From the NCBI RefSeq assembly GCF_019175365.1, contig NZ_CP059572.1, positions 7,440,001 to 7,504,000 on the forward strand: a stretch of 64,000 nucleotides of DNA. The letters run 5' to 3'. Shown piece after piece: positions 1 to 7,255 of the stretch. Under the pieces are notes generated by a model. It saw only the letters and a list, made by a program, of their open reading frames with translations. It ran no database searches and had not been told where the DNA came from. Source of the stretch: Actinomadura graeca (GTDB taxonomy: Bacteria; Actinomycetota; Actinomycetes; Streptosporangiales; Streptosporangiaceae). Both the position numbers and the translations under genes were made by a program. How positions within the stretch are numbered: position 1 is the first letter of the stretch; every line of letters starts with the position of its first letter.

Positions 1-158
1 GCACCGTGCTCATCCCGGCGGGCTCCCTTCGGCCGAACAGGGAAACAGGACGGACGTCCGCTCGACGACCCGGGTCATCGAGGGCGGAGCCTAGCCTGCG
101 AATCCGCCCATGAGACGGCCGATCAAGGACGACGGTTGTTGGTCCTTTGACCTTCTGA

Positions 159-236
159 GGCAGAACCGGCGCGCCTACCCTGACCCGCGACACCGAAGAG
201 CTGATCCGTAAGGTGGTTGAGGAGAAGTGGACGTGA
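159..236 (+). pseudogene. C-terminal stub of a helix-turn-helix regulator
   Basis: The frame ending at the TGA at 234-236 reads TRDTEELIRKVVEEKWT at its end. This resembles the C-terminal helix of XRE-type regulators with a DUF5753 domain, which usually precede DUF397 genes. The same frame is closed by stops at 156-158 and 111-113, and the other two frames upstream show nothing like a DUF5753 domain. It therefore looks like the remnant of a decayed partner. Its stop overlaps the GTG of the DUF397 gene. The rest of 1-158 holds nothing I can support. The call rests on a short peptide, so confidence is low. Confidence 0.35.
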
Positions 237-409
237 GTGATGCGCTGTGGCGTAAGAGCAGCCGGAGCACGAACAACGGCGGCGCTTGTGTTGAACTGGC
301 TTCTGTGGCGGGTGCGGTCGCCGTCCGTGACTCCAAGGATCCGGATGGGCCCCGGTTGGTGGTGGGGTGTGGGGAGTTCGCGGGCTTGGTGGCGGTGTTG
401 AAGCGCTGA
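233..409 (+). CDS. DUF397 domain-containing small protein
   Basis: This is a 58-residue protein, the usual size for the DUF397 family of actinomycetes. Family hallmarks are the WRKSSRS start, a central CVELA segment and the VRDSKDPDGP segment before a VxFxxL-like C-terminus. In Streptomyces and relatives these proteins are typically encoded next to an XRE/DUF5753 regulator and affect development or antibiotic production; the biochemical role is unknown. GTG 233 is preferred to GTG 227: GAGGAG at 219-224 lies 8 nt upstream, and GTG 233 overlaps the stop of the preceding stub (GTGA). The usual partner regulator appears to be missing, so the protein may be an orphan. Confidence 0.85.
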   Translation: MSDALWRKSSRSTNNGGACVELASVAGAVAVRDSKDPDGPRLVVGCGEFAGLVAVLKR

Positions 410-477
410 CCGCCCGGACGGTGAGTCTTGGTCAGCTGGGCCGGGGCTTCGTTTGCTAGAACGACCGCTTCGTGTGT

Positions 478-1152
478 TCACGACCACGGGGTTCTTGCCA
501 GGCCGGACTGGTAGGCGACGACGACCAACTGGGCGCGGTCGCGGACGCCGAGTTTTGTTTTCGCCCGCTGGACGTGCGTGCGCACGGTCAGGGGGCTGAG
601 GAACAGTTCCTCGGCGATCTCGGTGTCGGACTTGCCGTCCGCGACCAGGATCGTCACCTCGCGTTCGCGGGCGGTGAGGGCGGACACCTCGGACGGGAAC
701 GGTTGTTCCGCGCCGGGTTCGGGGGTGGTGAGGAAGCGGCTGATGAGGGAGCGGGTGGCCGCGCCGGACAGCAGCGCGTCGCCCGCGGCCACGGTGCGGA
801 TGCCGGTGAGGAGGCCGTCGGCGGAGACGTCCTTGCCGAGGAAGCCGCTCGCCCCGGCGCGCAGGGCCCGGGCGACGTGCTCGTCGGTCTGGAACGTGGT
901 GAGGATGAGGACGCGGGTGTCCCGCAGGTCCGGGTCGGCGCAGATGGCCTCGGTCGCGGTGAGGCCGTCGACGCCGGGCATGCGGATGTCCATGAGGACG
1001 ATGCCGGGACGGTGCGCGCGGGCGAGCTCGGCGGCCTGCCCGCCGTCCGCGGCCTCGCCGACCACCTCCATGTCCTCGCAGGAGTCGATCAGTATGCGGA
1101 AGGTCGCCCGCAGCAGGGTCTGGTCGTCGGCGAGAAGGACGCTGATGGTCAT
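478..1152 (-). CDS. NarL/FixJ-type response regulator
   Basis: A 224-residue two-component response regulator. The receiver domain (about 1-120) has the acidic pair D9/D10, the phospho-acceptor D55 in LMDIRMPG, and K107 in GFLGKD. The C-terminal LuxR-type helix-turn-helix begins at LTAREREV (159-166) and runs to about 212. The frame stays open further upstream, but the receiver starts exactly at ATG 1152. It lies 16 nt downstream of the histidine kinase gene on the same strand, so the two form an operon and a cognate pair. The likely output is control of nearby export genes such as the adjacent MMPL gene. That target is inferred from position only. Confidence 0.93.
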   Translation of the reverse strand: MTISVLLADDQTLLRATFRILIDSCEDMEVVGEAADGGQAAELARAHRPGIVLMDIRMPGVDGLTATEAICADPDLRDTRVLILTTFQTDEHVARALRAGASGFLGKDVSADGLLTGIRTVAAGDALLSGAATRSLISRFLTTPEPGAEQPFPSEVSALTAREREVTILVADGKSDTEIAEELFLSPLTVRTHVQRAKTKLGVRDRAQLVVVAYQSGLARTPWS

Positions 1153-1168
1153 CCGGGCCTTCCGGTGA

Positions 1169-2326
1169 TCAGGGGTGGATGGGCAGGTCGGCGGTGACGG
1201 CGAAGCCCCCTCCGGGGCGGCGGCCCGCCCGGAGACGTCCTCCGGCGGACTGGGCGCGTTCGCGCATCCCGATGAGGCCGAACCCGCCGCCGGGAGCCGG
1301 GGGGCGCGGGACGGTGCCGCCGTCATCGCTGATCGTGAGGGTCAGGGTGTCGGCCTTGTAGGTGAGCGTCACGTCGGCCGTGTCCGCACCGGCGTGCTTG
1401 GCGACGTTGGTGAGCGCCTCCTGGACGATGCGGAACGCGGCCAGGTCGACGCCTGGGGAGAGCGGGCGCCGCTCCCCGTCGACGGTGATGGTGGCGCGGA
1501 GCCCGGCGGAGCCGAAGTCGGAGACCAGGTCGTCGAGGCGCGCCAGCCCGGGGGACGGTTCCAGGGGGTCCTGCGGATCGTCGGATCGGCGCAGGAGGCC
1601 GACGGTGGCCTGGAGCTCGCGCAGCGCCGAGGCGGTCGTGCTGGTCAGCTCGTCGAGGATCCGCGCGGCCTGCTCGGGACGGGTGCGCAGGAGGTGGGCC
1701 GCGGTGCCCGCCTGGGCGTTGGCCAGGGCCATGTGGTGGGCGACGACGTCGTGGAGTTCGCGGGCGATGCGGACGCGTTCCTCGGCGACGCGGTGCCGGG
1801 CCTCCTCCTCGCGGGTGCGCTCGGCGTACTCGGCGCGGGCGTGCACGGCGTCCAGGTAGGCGCGCCTGCCCCGCACGGCGGCACCCGAGACGACCGCCAC
1901 GATGATCCAGAACGCGGGGGCGAACGTCGCGAGCTTCTGGGCCTCGTCGTCGTCCATGGTCAGCTGCGCCGCCACGGCGAACGTCGCGATGGCGGCCAGG
2001 CCGTGGACGCGGGCGATCCGCTCGGGGACGCGGACGCCCAGCTCGTAGAACGCGACGATGAGCGGGACGAGCATGAGGTGGTCGAGGGGATACCCGAGGC
2101 CGCCCGCGGCGACGACGCACGCCGACACGCACGCGGCGGCCATGGCCGGACGGCGGCGGCGCCACAGCAGCGCGAGGCACGCGGCGGTCGCCGGGAGCGC
2201 CCCGGGCCACCAGCCGTGCGCGTCCTCGGCGTACTGCCAGCCGGACGCCGCGTAGACCAGCAGCAGGAAGGCCGCCTCGACGAGGCGGGGGTGATGGTCG
2301 GCGAACCGCCGCCATGCCGTGATCAT
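1169..2326 (-). CDS. Sensor histidine kinase (DesK/NarX-like)
   Basis: A 385-residue membrane histidine kinase with several hydrophobic segments in residues 1-150 and little extracellular sequence. A coiled linker is followed by the HisKA_3 dimerisation domain carrying the phosphorylated His in ARELHDVVAHH (H192), then a HATPase_c domain with a DDGG motif and a GFGLIGMRERA G2-type box near the C-terminus. This architecture is typical of actinobacterial kinases paired with NarL-type regulators, and the partner follows immediately. ATG 2326 is chosen because GGGAG lies 8 nt upstream; the ATG at 2356 has no ribosome-binding site. The signal sensed is unknown; a membrane-embedded sensor often responds to envelope stress or lipids. 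Confidence 0.92.
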   Translation of the reverse strand: MITAWRRFADHHPRLVEAAFLLLVYAASGWQYAEDAHGWWPGALPATAACLALLWRRRRPAMAAACVSACVVAAGGLGYPLDHLMLVPLIVAFYELGVRVPERIARVHGLAAIATFAVAAQLTMDDDEAQKLATFAPAFWIIVAVVSGAAVRGRRAYLDAVHARAEYAERTREEEARHRVAEERVRIARELHDVVAHHMALANAQAGTAAHLLRTRPEQAARILDELTSTTASALRELQATVGLLRRSDDPQDPLEPSPGLARLDDLVSDFGSAGLRATITVDGERRPLSPGVDLAAFRIVQEALTNVAKHAGADTADVTLTYKADTLTLTISDDGGTVPRPPAPGGGFGLIGMRERAQSAGGRLRAGRRPGGGFAVTADLPIHP

Positions 2327-2417
2327 GAGGCTGTCTCCCGGGTTCCCTGTACCCATGGTGGGGCACGGAGCGGCGGGGGCCGCCCGCGCGGGTGTGCGGA
2401 CGGCCCCCGGATGCGCG

Positions 2418-4619
2418 TCAGGCGTGCGCGGTGTGGCGCTCGGGACCGTCCGGCACGGCGGTGGGCGGCGCCGGACCGCGGCGCAGGGACTCGCCCTCGA
2501 CGTCGACGCGCGGCAGCAGCCGATCCAGCCATCGCGGCAGCCACCAGGCGCGCCTGCCGAGGAGGGCGAGGACGGCGGGCACGATCACCATGCGGACGAC
2601 GACGGCGTCGAACAGCACGGCGGACGCCAGCCCGAAGCCGACCATCTTGATCATCGTCCCGGCGCCGGTCATGAACCCGCCGAACACCGACATCATGATC
2701 AGGGAGGCGGCCATCACGACCCGGCCGCTGTGCCGGAAGCCGGTGACGACGGCCTGGCCGGGCGGCTCCCCGTGGACGTGCGCCTCGCGCATCCGCGAGA
2801 CGAGGAAGACCTGGTAGTCCATGGCCAGCCCGAAGCTGATGCCCACCAGGAAGATCGGCATCATGCTCATGATCGGGCCGGGCTGGTCGACGCCGAAGAT
2901 CCCGGCTCCGTGGCCCTCCTGGAAGATCGTGACGAGCGCCCCGAACGCGGCGCCGACCGACAGCAGGTAACCGAGGGCGGCCTTCAAGGGGACCAGCACG
3001 GAGCGGAACACCAGCAGGAGGAGCAGGAAGGCCAGTCCCACGATGGTCGCGAGGTAGGGGACGAGCGCCTTCCGCATCTTCTCGCCGACGTCGATGTTCA
3101 GCGCGGTGGTGCCGGTGACCTCGAAGGTCGCGCCGGCGGCGGACTCGATCGCGGGACGGCCCGCGCGGATGTCCCGGACGAGGTCCTTCGTCCTGTCGCT
3201 GGTCGGCGCCGTGGACGGGGTGGCCGACAGCACCGCGGTCCGCCCCGCCTTGTCGAAGCGGGGCGGGGACACCGAGACCACGCCGTCCGTGCGGGCGATG
3301 CTCGCGGAGACCCTCGCGACCGCGGCCTTCGGGTCGGCGGCGCCGCCCGCGTCCACGACCAGGGTGAGCGGGCCGTTGAACCCGGGGCCGAAGGCGTCCG
3401 CCAGGGCGTCGTAGGCACGGCGCTCGGTGGTCGAGGTGGGCTTGGTCTCGTCGCCGGGCATGCCGAGCCGCATGGTCAGCGACGGGACCGCGACGGCGCC
3501 CAGGGCGGCGACCGCGGCGAGCAGCACGGGCACGGGCCGCCGCAGGACGAACCGCGCCCACCGGGCGCCCATCTCGCCGCCTCCTCCGGCGCGGCCCCGC
3601 GTGCGGGTGCGGCGCGGGAGGACGGCGTCGGGGAGGAAGCCGAGCAGTGCCGGGACGAGGGTCAGCGCGACCAGGACGCCGACGACGACCGCGCCCGCGG
3701 CACCCATCCCCAGCCTCGTGAGCATCGGGACGCCGACCACCGCCAGCCCGGCCAGCGCGATGACGACGGTGAGCCCGGCGAACACGACCGCGGTGCCGGC
3801 GGTGCCCGCGGCCAGCCCTGCCGCCTCCCGGGGCTCGCGTCCCGCGGCGCGCTCCTCCCGGTAGCGGGAGACCACGAACAGGGCGTAGTCGATGCCGACC
3901 GCGACGCCGAGCATCATGGCCAGCTCGCCCGTCGTCGAGGACAGGTCGAGGACGCTCTGCAGGGCGGTGATCGACAGGAGGCTGACGAACACCCCGACGA
4001 GGGCGGTGACCAGCGACAGCCCGGCGGCTGCCAGCGATCCGAAGGTGATCAGGAGGACCACCGCGGCGACGCCGACGCCGAGGATCTCGCCGACGGCGCC
4101 CGCCGGTTCCGTCTCCAGCGCGGATCCGCCGAGCTCGACGGTCAGCCCCGCCTCCCGGGCGCGGTCGACGGCGTCCTTCAGCTCCGTCTTGCTCGCGTCG
4201 GTGAGGTCCTCGGCCGTGGTCTTGTAGGTGACGGTGGCGAACGCCGTGGACGCGTCGTCGCTCACCGCGTCCTCGTCGAAGGGGCTCTCCACGCCGGCGA
4301 CCTGCGGCCCCCTGGACACCCGGGCCACCAGCGCATCGATGGCCGCCCGGCTCCCGGGCGCGGTGACCTTCTGGCCGTCCGGGGCGACGAACACCACCCG
4401 CGCGTCGGCGCCGTCGGCCGCGGCGCCGGGGAATGTGTCGTTGATGTGGTCGAACGCCCTCTGGGACTCGATCCCCGGCATCGACACCGAGTCGGACGGG
4501 GCCTTGCCCGCGTTCTGCGCACCGAAGAAGACGGCGGCCAGGACCGCGAGCCACAGAAGCGTCACCCAGCGACGCCATCTGAAAGCCCCGCGTCCCAGCC
4601 TGTAGAGGAAGGTCGCCAT
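2418..4619 (-). CDS. MMPL-family RND transporter
   Basis: A 733-residue polytopic protein of the MMPL branch of the RND superfamily. It has the duplicated layout of one N-terminal TM helix, a large periplasmic loop, a five- to six-helix bundle including GIDYALFVVSRYRE, and then the same again with GLAMDYQVFLVSRMRE. The DY residues in the two helix-4 motifs are the proton-relay signature of the family. In actinomycetes these proteins export lipids, siderophores or drugs. GGAG lies about 7 nt upstream of ATG 4619. The gene precedes the kinase-regulator pair on the same strand with a 91-nt gap, so co-regulation is plausible. The substrate is unknown. Confidence 0.92.
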   Translation of the reverse strand: MATFLYRLGRGAFRWRRWVTLLWLAVLAAVFFGAQNAGKAPSDSVSMPGIESQRAFDHINDTFPGAAADGADARVVFVAPDGQKVTAPGSRAAIDALVARVSRGPQVAGVESPFDEDAVSDDASTAFATVTYKTTAEDLTDASKTELKDAVDRAREAGLTVELGGSALETEPAGAVGEILGVGVAAVVLLITFGSLAAAGLSLVTALVGVFVSLLSITALQSVLDLSSTTGELAMMLGVAVGIDYALFVVSRYREERAAGREPREAAGLAAGTAGTAVVFAGLTVVIALAGLAVVGVPMLTRLGMGAAGAVVVGVLVALTLVPALLGFLPDAVLPRRTRTRGRAGGGGEMGARWARFVLRRPVPVLLAAVAALGAVAVPSLTMRLGMPGDETKPTSTTERRAYDALADAFGPGFNGPLTLVVDAGGAADPKAAVARVSASIARTDGVVSVSPPRFDKAGRTAVLSATPSTAPTSDRTKDLVRDIRAGRPAIESAAGATFEVTGTTALNIDVGEKMRKALVPYLATIVGLAFLLLLLVFRSVLVPLKAALGYLLSVGAAFGALVTIFQEGHGAGIFGVDQPGPIMSMMPIFLVGISFGLAMDYQVFLVSRMREAHVHGEPPGQAVVTGFRHSGRVVMAASLIMMSVFGGFMTGAGTMIKMVGFGLASAVLFDAVVVRMVIVPAVLALLGRRAWWLPRWLDRLLPRVDVEGESLRRGPAPPTAVPDGPERHTAHA

Positions 4620-4885
4620 GAAAGGGGTCTCCGTATCTGGTTCGGGAACCCCCTAAGGCTCTCCGGCCGCGCCCTCTCCCGTAATCATGCGTGTCAAGGC
4701 ATTCCGCTACTGAGAAACGCGTACGAGCGGGCGGCCCGGCCATGGTTCTGAAGGAGGAGAACGGGTGCTCTCAGAGGAGGAGTGAGACGACTAAGGAGAC
4801 GGTGACGGCTCGCCTGGCGCCTCCTTTCGGCGGTCGGGTCTCCGGTGTTCGGAGGTGCCGCGCGTCAGGCGTCAGGCGTCAGGGA

Positions 4886-5245
4886 CTACAGAGACGACAG
4901 GGACGAAAGCCATGCGTCGAGGGTCCGCTGGGACGCCTGGAGACGGGTGATCGTGTCGGTCACGCGGGCCTGCTCCCGTCTCAGGTGCGTGACCATGCCG
5001 GGGCACGGCCGGGGCATCAGCGTGCCGCCGTCCTCGTGGACGCAGTCCAGGACGACGGCGATGACCGACGTGGGCAGGCCCGCGTCGAGGAGCGCGCGGA
5101 TGCGCCGGACCGCGGTGACGTCGGCCTCGCGGTACTCGCGGTAGCCGTTGCCCAGGCGGGCCGGTCGCAGCAGGCCCTGCTGCTCGTAGTAGCGCAGCAG
5201 GCGCGGGCTCACGCCCGTCCGGTCGGCCAGTTCACCGATCCTCAT
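4886..5245 (-). CDS. MerR-family transcriptional regulator
   Basis: A 119-residue regulator. The N-terminal winged helix opens with MRIGELADRTGVSPRLLRYY, followed by a NGYREY wing and a long C-terminal dimerisation helix. A central segment LDCVHEDGG...PRPCPGM contains two cysteines, C68 and C82. That is not the SoxR cluster motif but could be redox- or ligand-responsive. A GGAGG site lies 10 nt upstream of ATG 5245. The gene is divergent from the SDR at 5438, and a classic MerR-type promoter with a 19-bp spacer lies between them and points at the SDR. It is therefore very likely the direct activator of that gene. The inducer is unknown. Confidence 0.9.
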   Translation of the reverse strand: MRIGELADRTGVSPRLLRYYEQQGLLRPARLGNGYREYREADVTAVRRIRALLDAGLPTSVIAVVLDCVHEDGGTLMPRPCPGMVTHLRREQARVTDTITRLQASQRTLDAWLSSLSSL

Positions 5246-5276
5246 GCTCGTCCCGCCTCCGTTGGCCCTCGCACGA

Positions 5277-5307
5277 TTGACCCTCACACGATGTGAGGCT
5301 CTAACGT
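5277..5307 (+). promoter_or_regulatory. MerR-type promoter with operator dyad, driving the SDR gene
   Basis: The -35 TTGACC (5277-5282) and -10 TAACGT (5302-5307) are separated by 19 bp, the stretched spacing that MerR proteins untwist. Centred between them is a perfect dyad, CCTCACA-CGA-TGTGAGG (5282-5298). It points rightward to the SDR at 5438, leaving a leader of roughly 120 nt that contains four 15-bp repeats. The related sequence CCCTCGCACGAT lies just upstream at 5266-5277. Confidence 0.82.
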
Positions 5308-5362
5308 CCGAACCGTCTGCGGTCATCCGTGGAGAAGGCCGTTCTTTGGCTGGATATCCAGA

Positions 5363-5422
5363 GGCCGCATACTCACGGGCCGCATACTCACGGGCCGGAT
5401 ACTCACAGGCCGCATAATCACG
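5363..5422 (+). repeat. Four tandem 15-bp repeats in the leader of the SDR gene
   Basis: Unit GGCCGCATACTCACG occurs at 5363-5377 and 5378-5392 (identical), 5393-5407 (two changes) and 5408-5422 (one change). The array sits between the MerR-type promoter and the start codon at 5438, so it would be transcribed as untranslated leader. Confidence 0.9.
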
Positions 5423-5437
5423 GGGAAGGGGCGTTCG

Positions 5438-6127
5438 ATGCCGGGAGTGGTGGTGATCGGGGCGGGGCCGGGGATCGGGCGGTCGGTCGCCCGGCGGTTC
5501 GCCAGGGAGGGGCTGCCGGTGGCGCTGGTGGCCCGGTCGGAGGCGACGGTGCGGGCCGTGGCGGACGACGTGGCCGCGCTGGGCGTGCGGGTGGTGCCCC
5601 TGACGGCCGACAGCGCCGACGAGACGGCACTGTGCGGGGCGCTCGACGTGGCCGCGGGGGAACTGGGCGTCCCGGACGCGGTGGTGTACAACGCCGCGGT
5701 CGTCCGGCCCGATGAGGTGGGCGGGCTGCCGGCGCGGGCGCAGCTGGAGGCGTGGTCGGTCAACGTGGTCGGGGCGCTGACGGCCGCGGCGCGCACGGTG
5801 CCCGCGATGGCGCGGCGCGGGACCGGGTCGTTCCTGGTCACGGGCGGGATGCCCGAGCCGAGGCCCGAGTACGTGAGCCTGTCGCTCGGCAAGGCCGGCG
5901 TGCGCACGCTCGTGGAGCTGCTGCACCTGCGGTACGGGCCCGAGGGTGTGCACGTGGCCTCGGTGACGGTGGACGGCGCCGTCGCCCCGGGCACCGCCTT
6001 CGATCCCGATCTGATCGCCGAACGCTACTGGGACCTGCACGTCCAGCCGCGGGAGCACTGGCAGAGGGAGGTCCTGCACCAGGCGCCCCCGCGTGCCGGT
6101 CAGGGCTTGCGGGCGACGGCGCCGTAG
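5438..6127 (+). CDS. Short-chain dehydrogenase/reductase, MerR-controlled
   Basis: A 229-residue Rossmann-fold oxidoreductase. The nucleotide-binding motif is GAGPGIG near the N-terminus, and a NAA segment (VVYNAAVVRP) sits at the usual NNAG position. The catalytic Y-x3-K appears altered: EYVSLSLGKAGV has S-L-G-K in the helix, with the Tyr displaced to PEYVSLSLGK. This resembles SDRs in which the Tyr is not in strict register. The protein is somewhat shorter than classical SDRs (about 250). It is transcribed from the MerR-type promoter at 5277-5307. Its 3' end overlaps the convergent methyltransferase gene by 28 nt. The substrate is unknown; stress-induced carbonyl detoxification is a guess. 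Confidence 0.85.
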   Translation: MPGVVVIGAGPGIGRSVARRFAREGLPVALVARSEATVRAVADDVAALGVRVVPLTADSADETALCGALDVAAGELGVPDAVVYNAAVVRPDEVGGLPARAQLEAWSVNVVGALTAAARTVPAMARRGTGSFLVTGGMPEPRPEYVSLSLGKAGVRTLVELLHLRYGPEGVHVASVTVDGAVAPGTAFDPDLIAERYWDLHVQPREHWQREVLHQAPPRAGQGLRATAP

Positions 6128-6951
6128 CCGTTGACGTGGCCGGGCCCGCCGTCCCGGGCGGGGTCCGGCCGCCACTGCGTGATGGAGACCGTGCCCGGCT
6201 CGATCTTCTCCAGGCCGTCGAAGAACCCGTCGATCTCCGCGACGCTGCGCAGATGGTAGGGGAGGGTCCCCGATTCGGCGTACGTCTCGGTGCTGCGCCG
6301 GGCGGCGTCGGTGGTGTCGGTGCAGTCCCACAACACAAGGTGGCTGCCCGAGGGGACGCCCGCCATGGTGTCGGCGACGATCTGCCTTGCCGTCGCGTAG
6401 TCCTGGCAGAACCCCATGACGCCCATGAACATCACCGCGATGGGCCGTCCGAAGTTCAAGATGTTGGCGGCCTCGTCGAGGATCTGCCGGGGATGGTGGT
6501 AGTCGGCGTCGAGGTAGTCGGTGACGCCCTCGGGCGTGGTACCGCGCAGCAGCGCCCGCGCATGGGCCAGCACCATCGGGTCGTTGTCGACATAGACGAC
6601 ACGGGCCTCGGGCGCGACCCGCTGGGCGATCTCATGGGTGTTGGACTGTGTCGGCAACCCCGCCCCGATGTCCAGGAAGTCGCGGATCCCCACGTCGGAG
6701 ACGAGGTGGCGCACGGCACGGACGAGGAAAAGGCGGGACTGCCGGGCGATGGTGACGACCTCGGGGTTCACCGCCGCGGTGGCGTCCCCGATCGTGCGGT
6801 CGACCTCGTAGTTGTCCTTGCCTCCGAGCCAGTAGTTCCACGCCCGCGCCGGGGATGGAATGTCGGTTCGAAACCGTTCTGCGGCATATTGGGGCAAATG
6901 GGGAGGGAGATTCGCGGGCGGGTTAGTGGGAGACGTGCCAGAAGCGGACAA
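6100..6951 (-). CDS. SAM-dependent methyltransferase, PF04672 (DUF574) family
   Basis: A 283-residue protein of a family largely confined to actinomycetes and present in many copies per genome. Family features are ARAWNYWLGGKDNYEVDR near residue 35-52, the SAM-binding glycine loop in FLDIGAGLPT, the acidic residue in VVYVDNDPMV, and the QILDEAANIL segment. Substrates of this family are mostly unknown. ATG 6951 fits the family N-terminus, which is Pro-rich and poorly conserved. The gene converges on the SDR with a 28-nt coding overlap, so the two cannot be separated by a terminator and may interfere with each other through antisense transcription. Confidence 0.9.
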   Translation of the reverse strand: MSASGTSPTNPPANLPPHLPQYAAERFRTDIPSPARAWNYWLGGKDNYEVDRTIGDATAAVNPEVVTIARQSRLFLVRAVRHLVSDVGIRDFLDIGAGLPTQSNTHEIAQRVAPEARVVYVDNDPMVLAHARALLRGTTPEGVTDYLDADYHHPRQILDEAANILNFGRPIAVMFMGVMGFCQDYATARQIVADTMAGVPSGSHLVLWDCTDTTDAARRSTETYAESGTLPYHLRSVAEIDGFFDGLEKIEPGTVSITQWRPDPARDGGPGHVNGYGAVARKP

Positions 6952-7255
6952 CGTCGACTCCTCGGAAGTACGTGACCGGACGGGAAGGATCCTATGTTTC
7001 CGTCGAGGGTCGCGTTAGTGACCTCGGGGAGAAGACGGCCGTGCGGTCGGGAGCGTTCCACTGTCGCGGGGTGGACACGGGTTGAGGCTCGTCCCAAATA
7101 TGGTTTCATTTGGTGATTTTGACCTTTATTTACATCACGTTTCGCTCCGTTCCCTGGTGGGGGAGCGTGTCGCGAAGATGTCCGGCAGTCGCCGGATGTG
7201 TCTGTTTCATAACCGCGGGTAGGAGGTCGCCGGAATGCCGTGATCGGGGGTCGGT
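6952..7255. other. Divergent intergenic region, locally AT-rich
   Basis: This 304-nt gap separates the leftward methyltransferase from the rightward MMPL gene. The part around 7095-7145 is strikingly AT-rich for this genome, which suits a double promoter region. I see no clear pair of -35/-10 hexamers at standard spacing, no RNA gene and no conserved small reading frame. Confidence 0.6.

Noticed and set aside
472..1197. Plus-strand reading frame over the response regulator gene
   Set aside because: It is the complement of a well-supported response regulator and shows no domain of its own.
2323..4743. Very long open frames opposite the MMPL gene
   Set aside because: GC-rich third positions keep antisense frames open; their translations are Arg/Pro/Ala-rich with no family motifs, while the MMPL frame has clear ones.
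5342..5349. A further TTCTTTGG copy as part of the shared catabolic promoter motif
   Set aside because: CCTGTGC, CATART and TAGGCT are absent at the required distances, so the 8-mer is probably a chance match.
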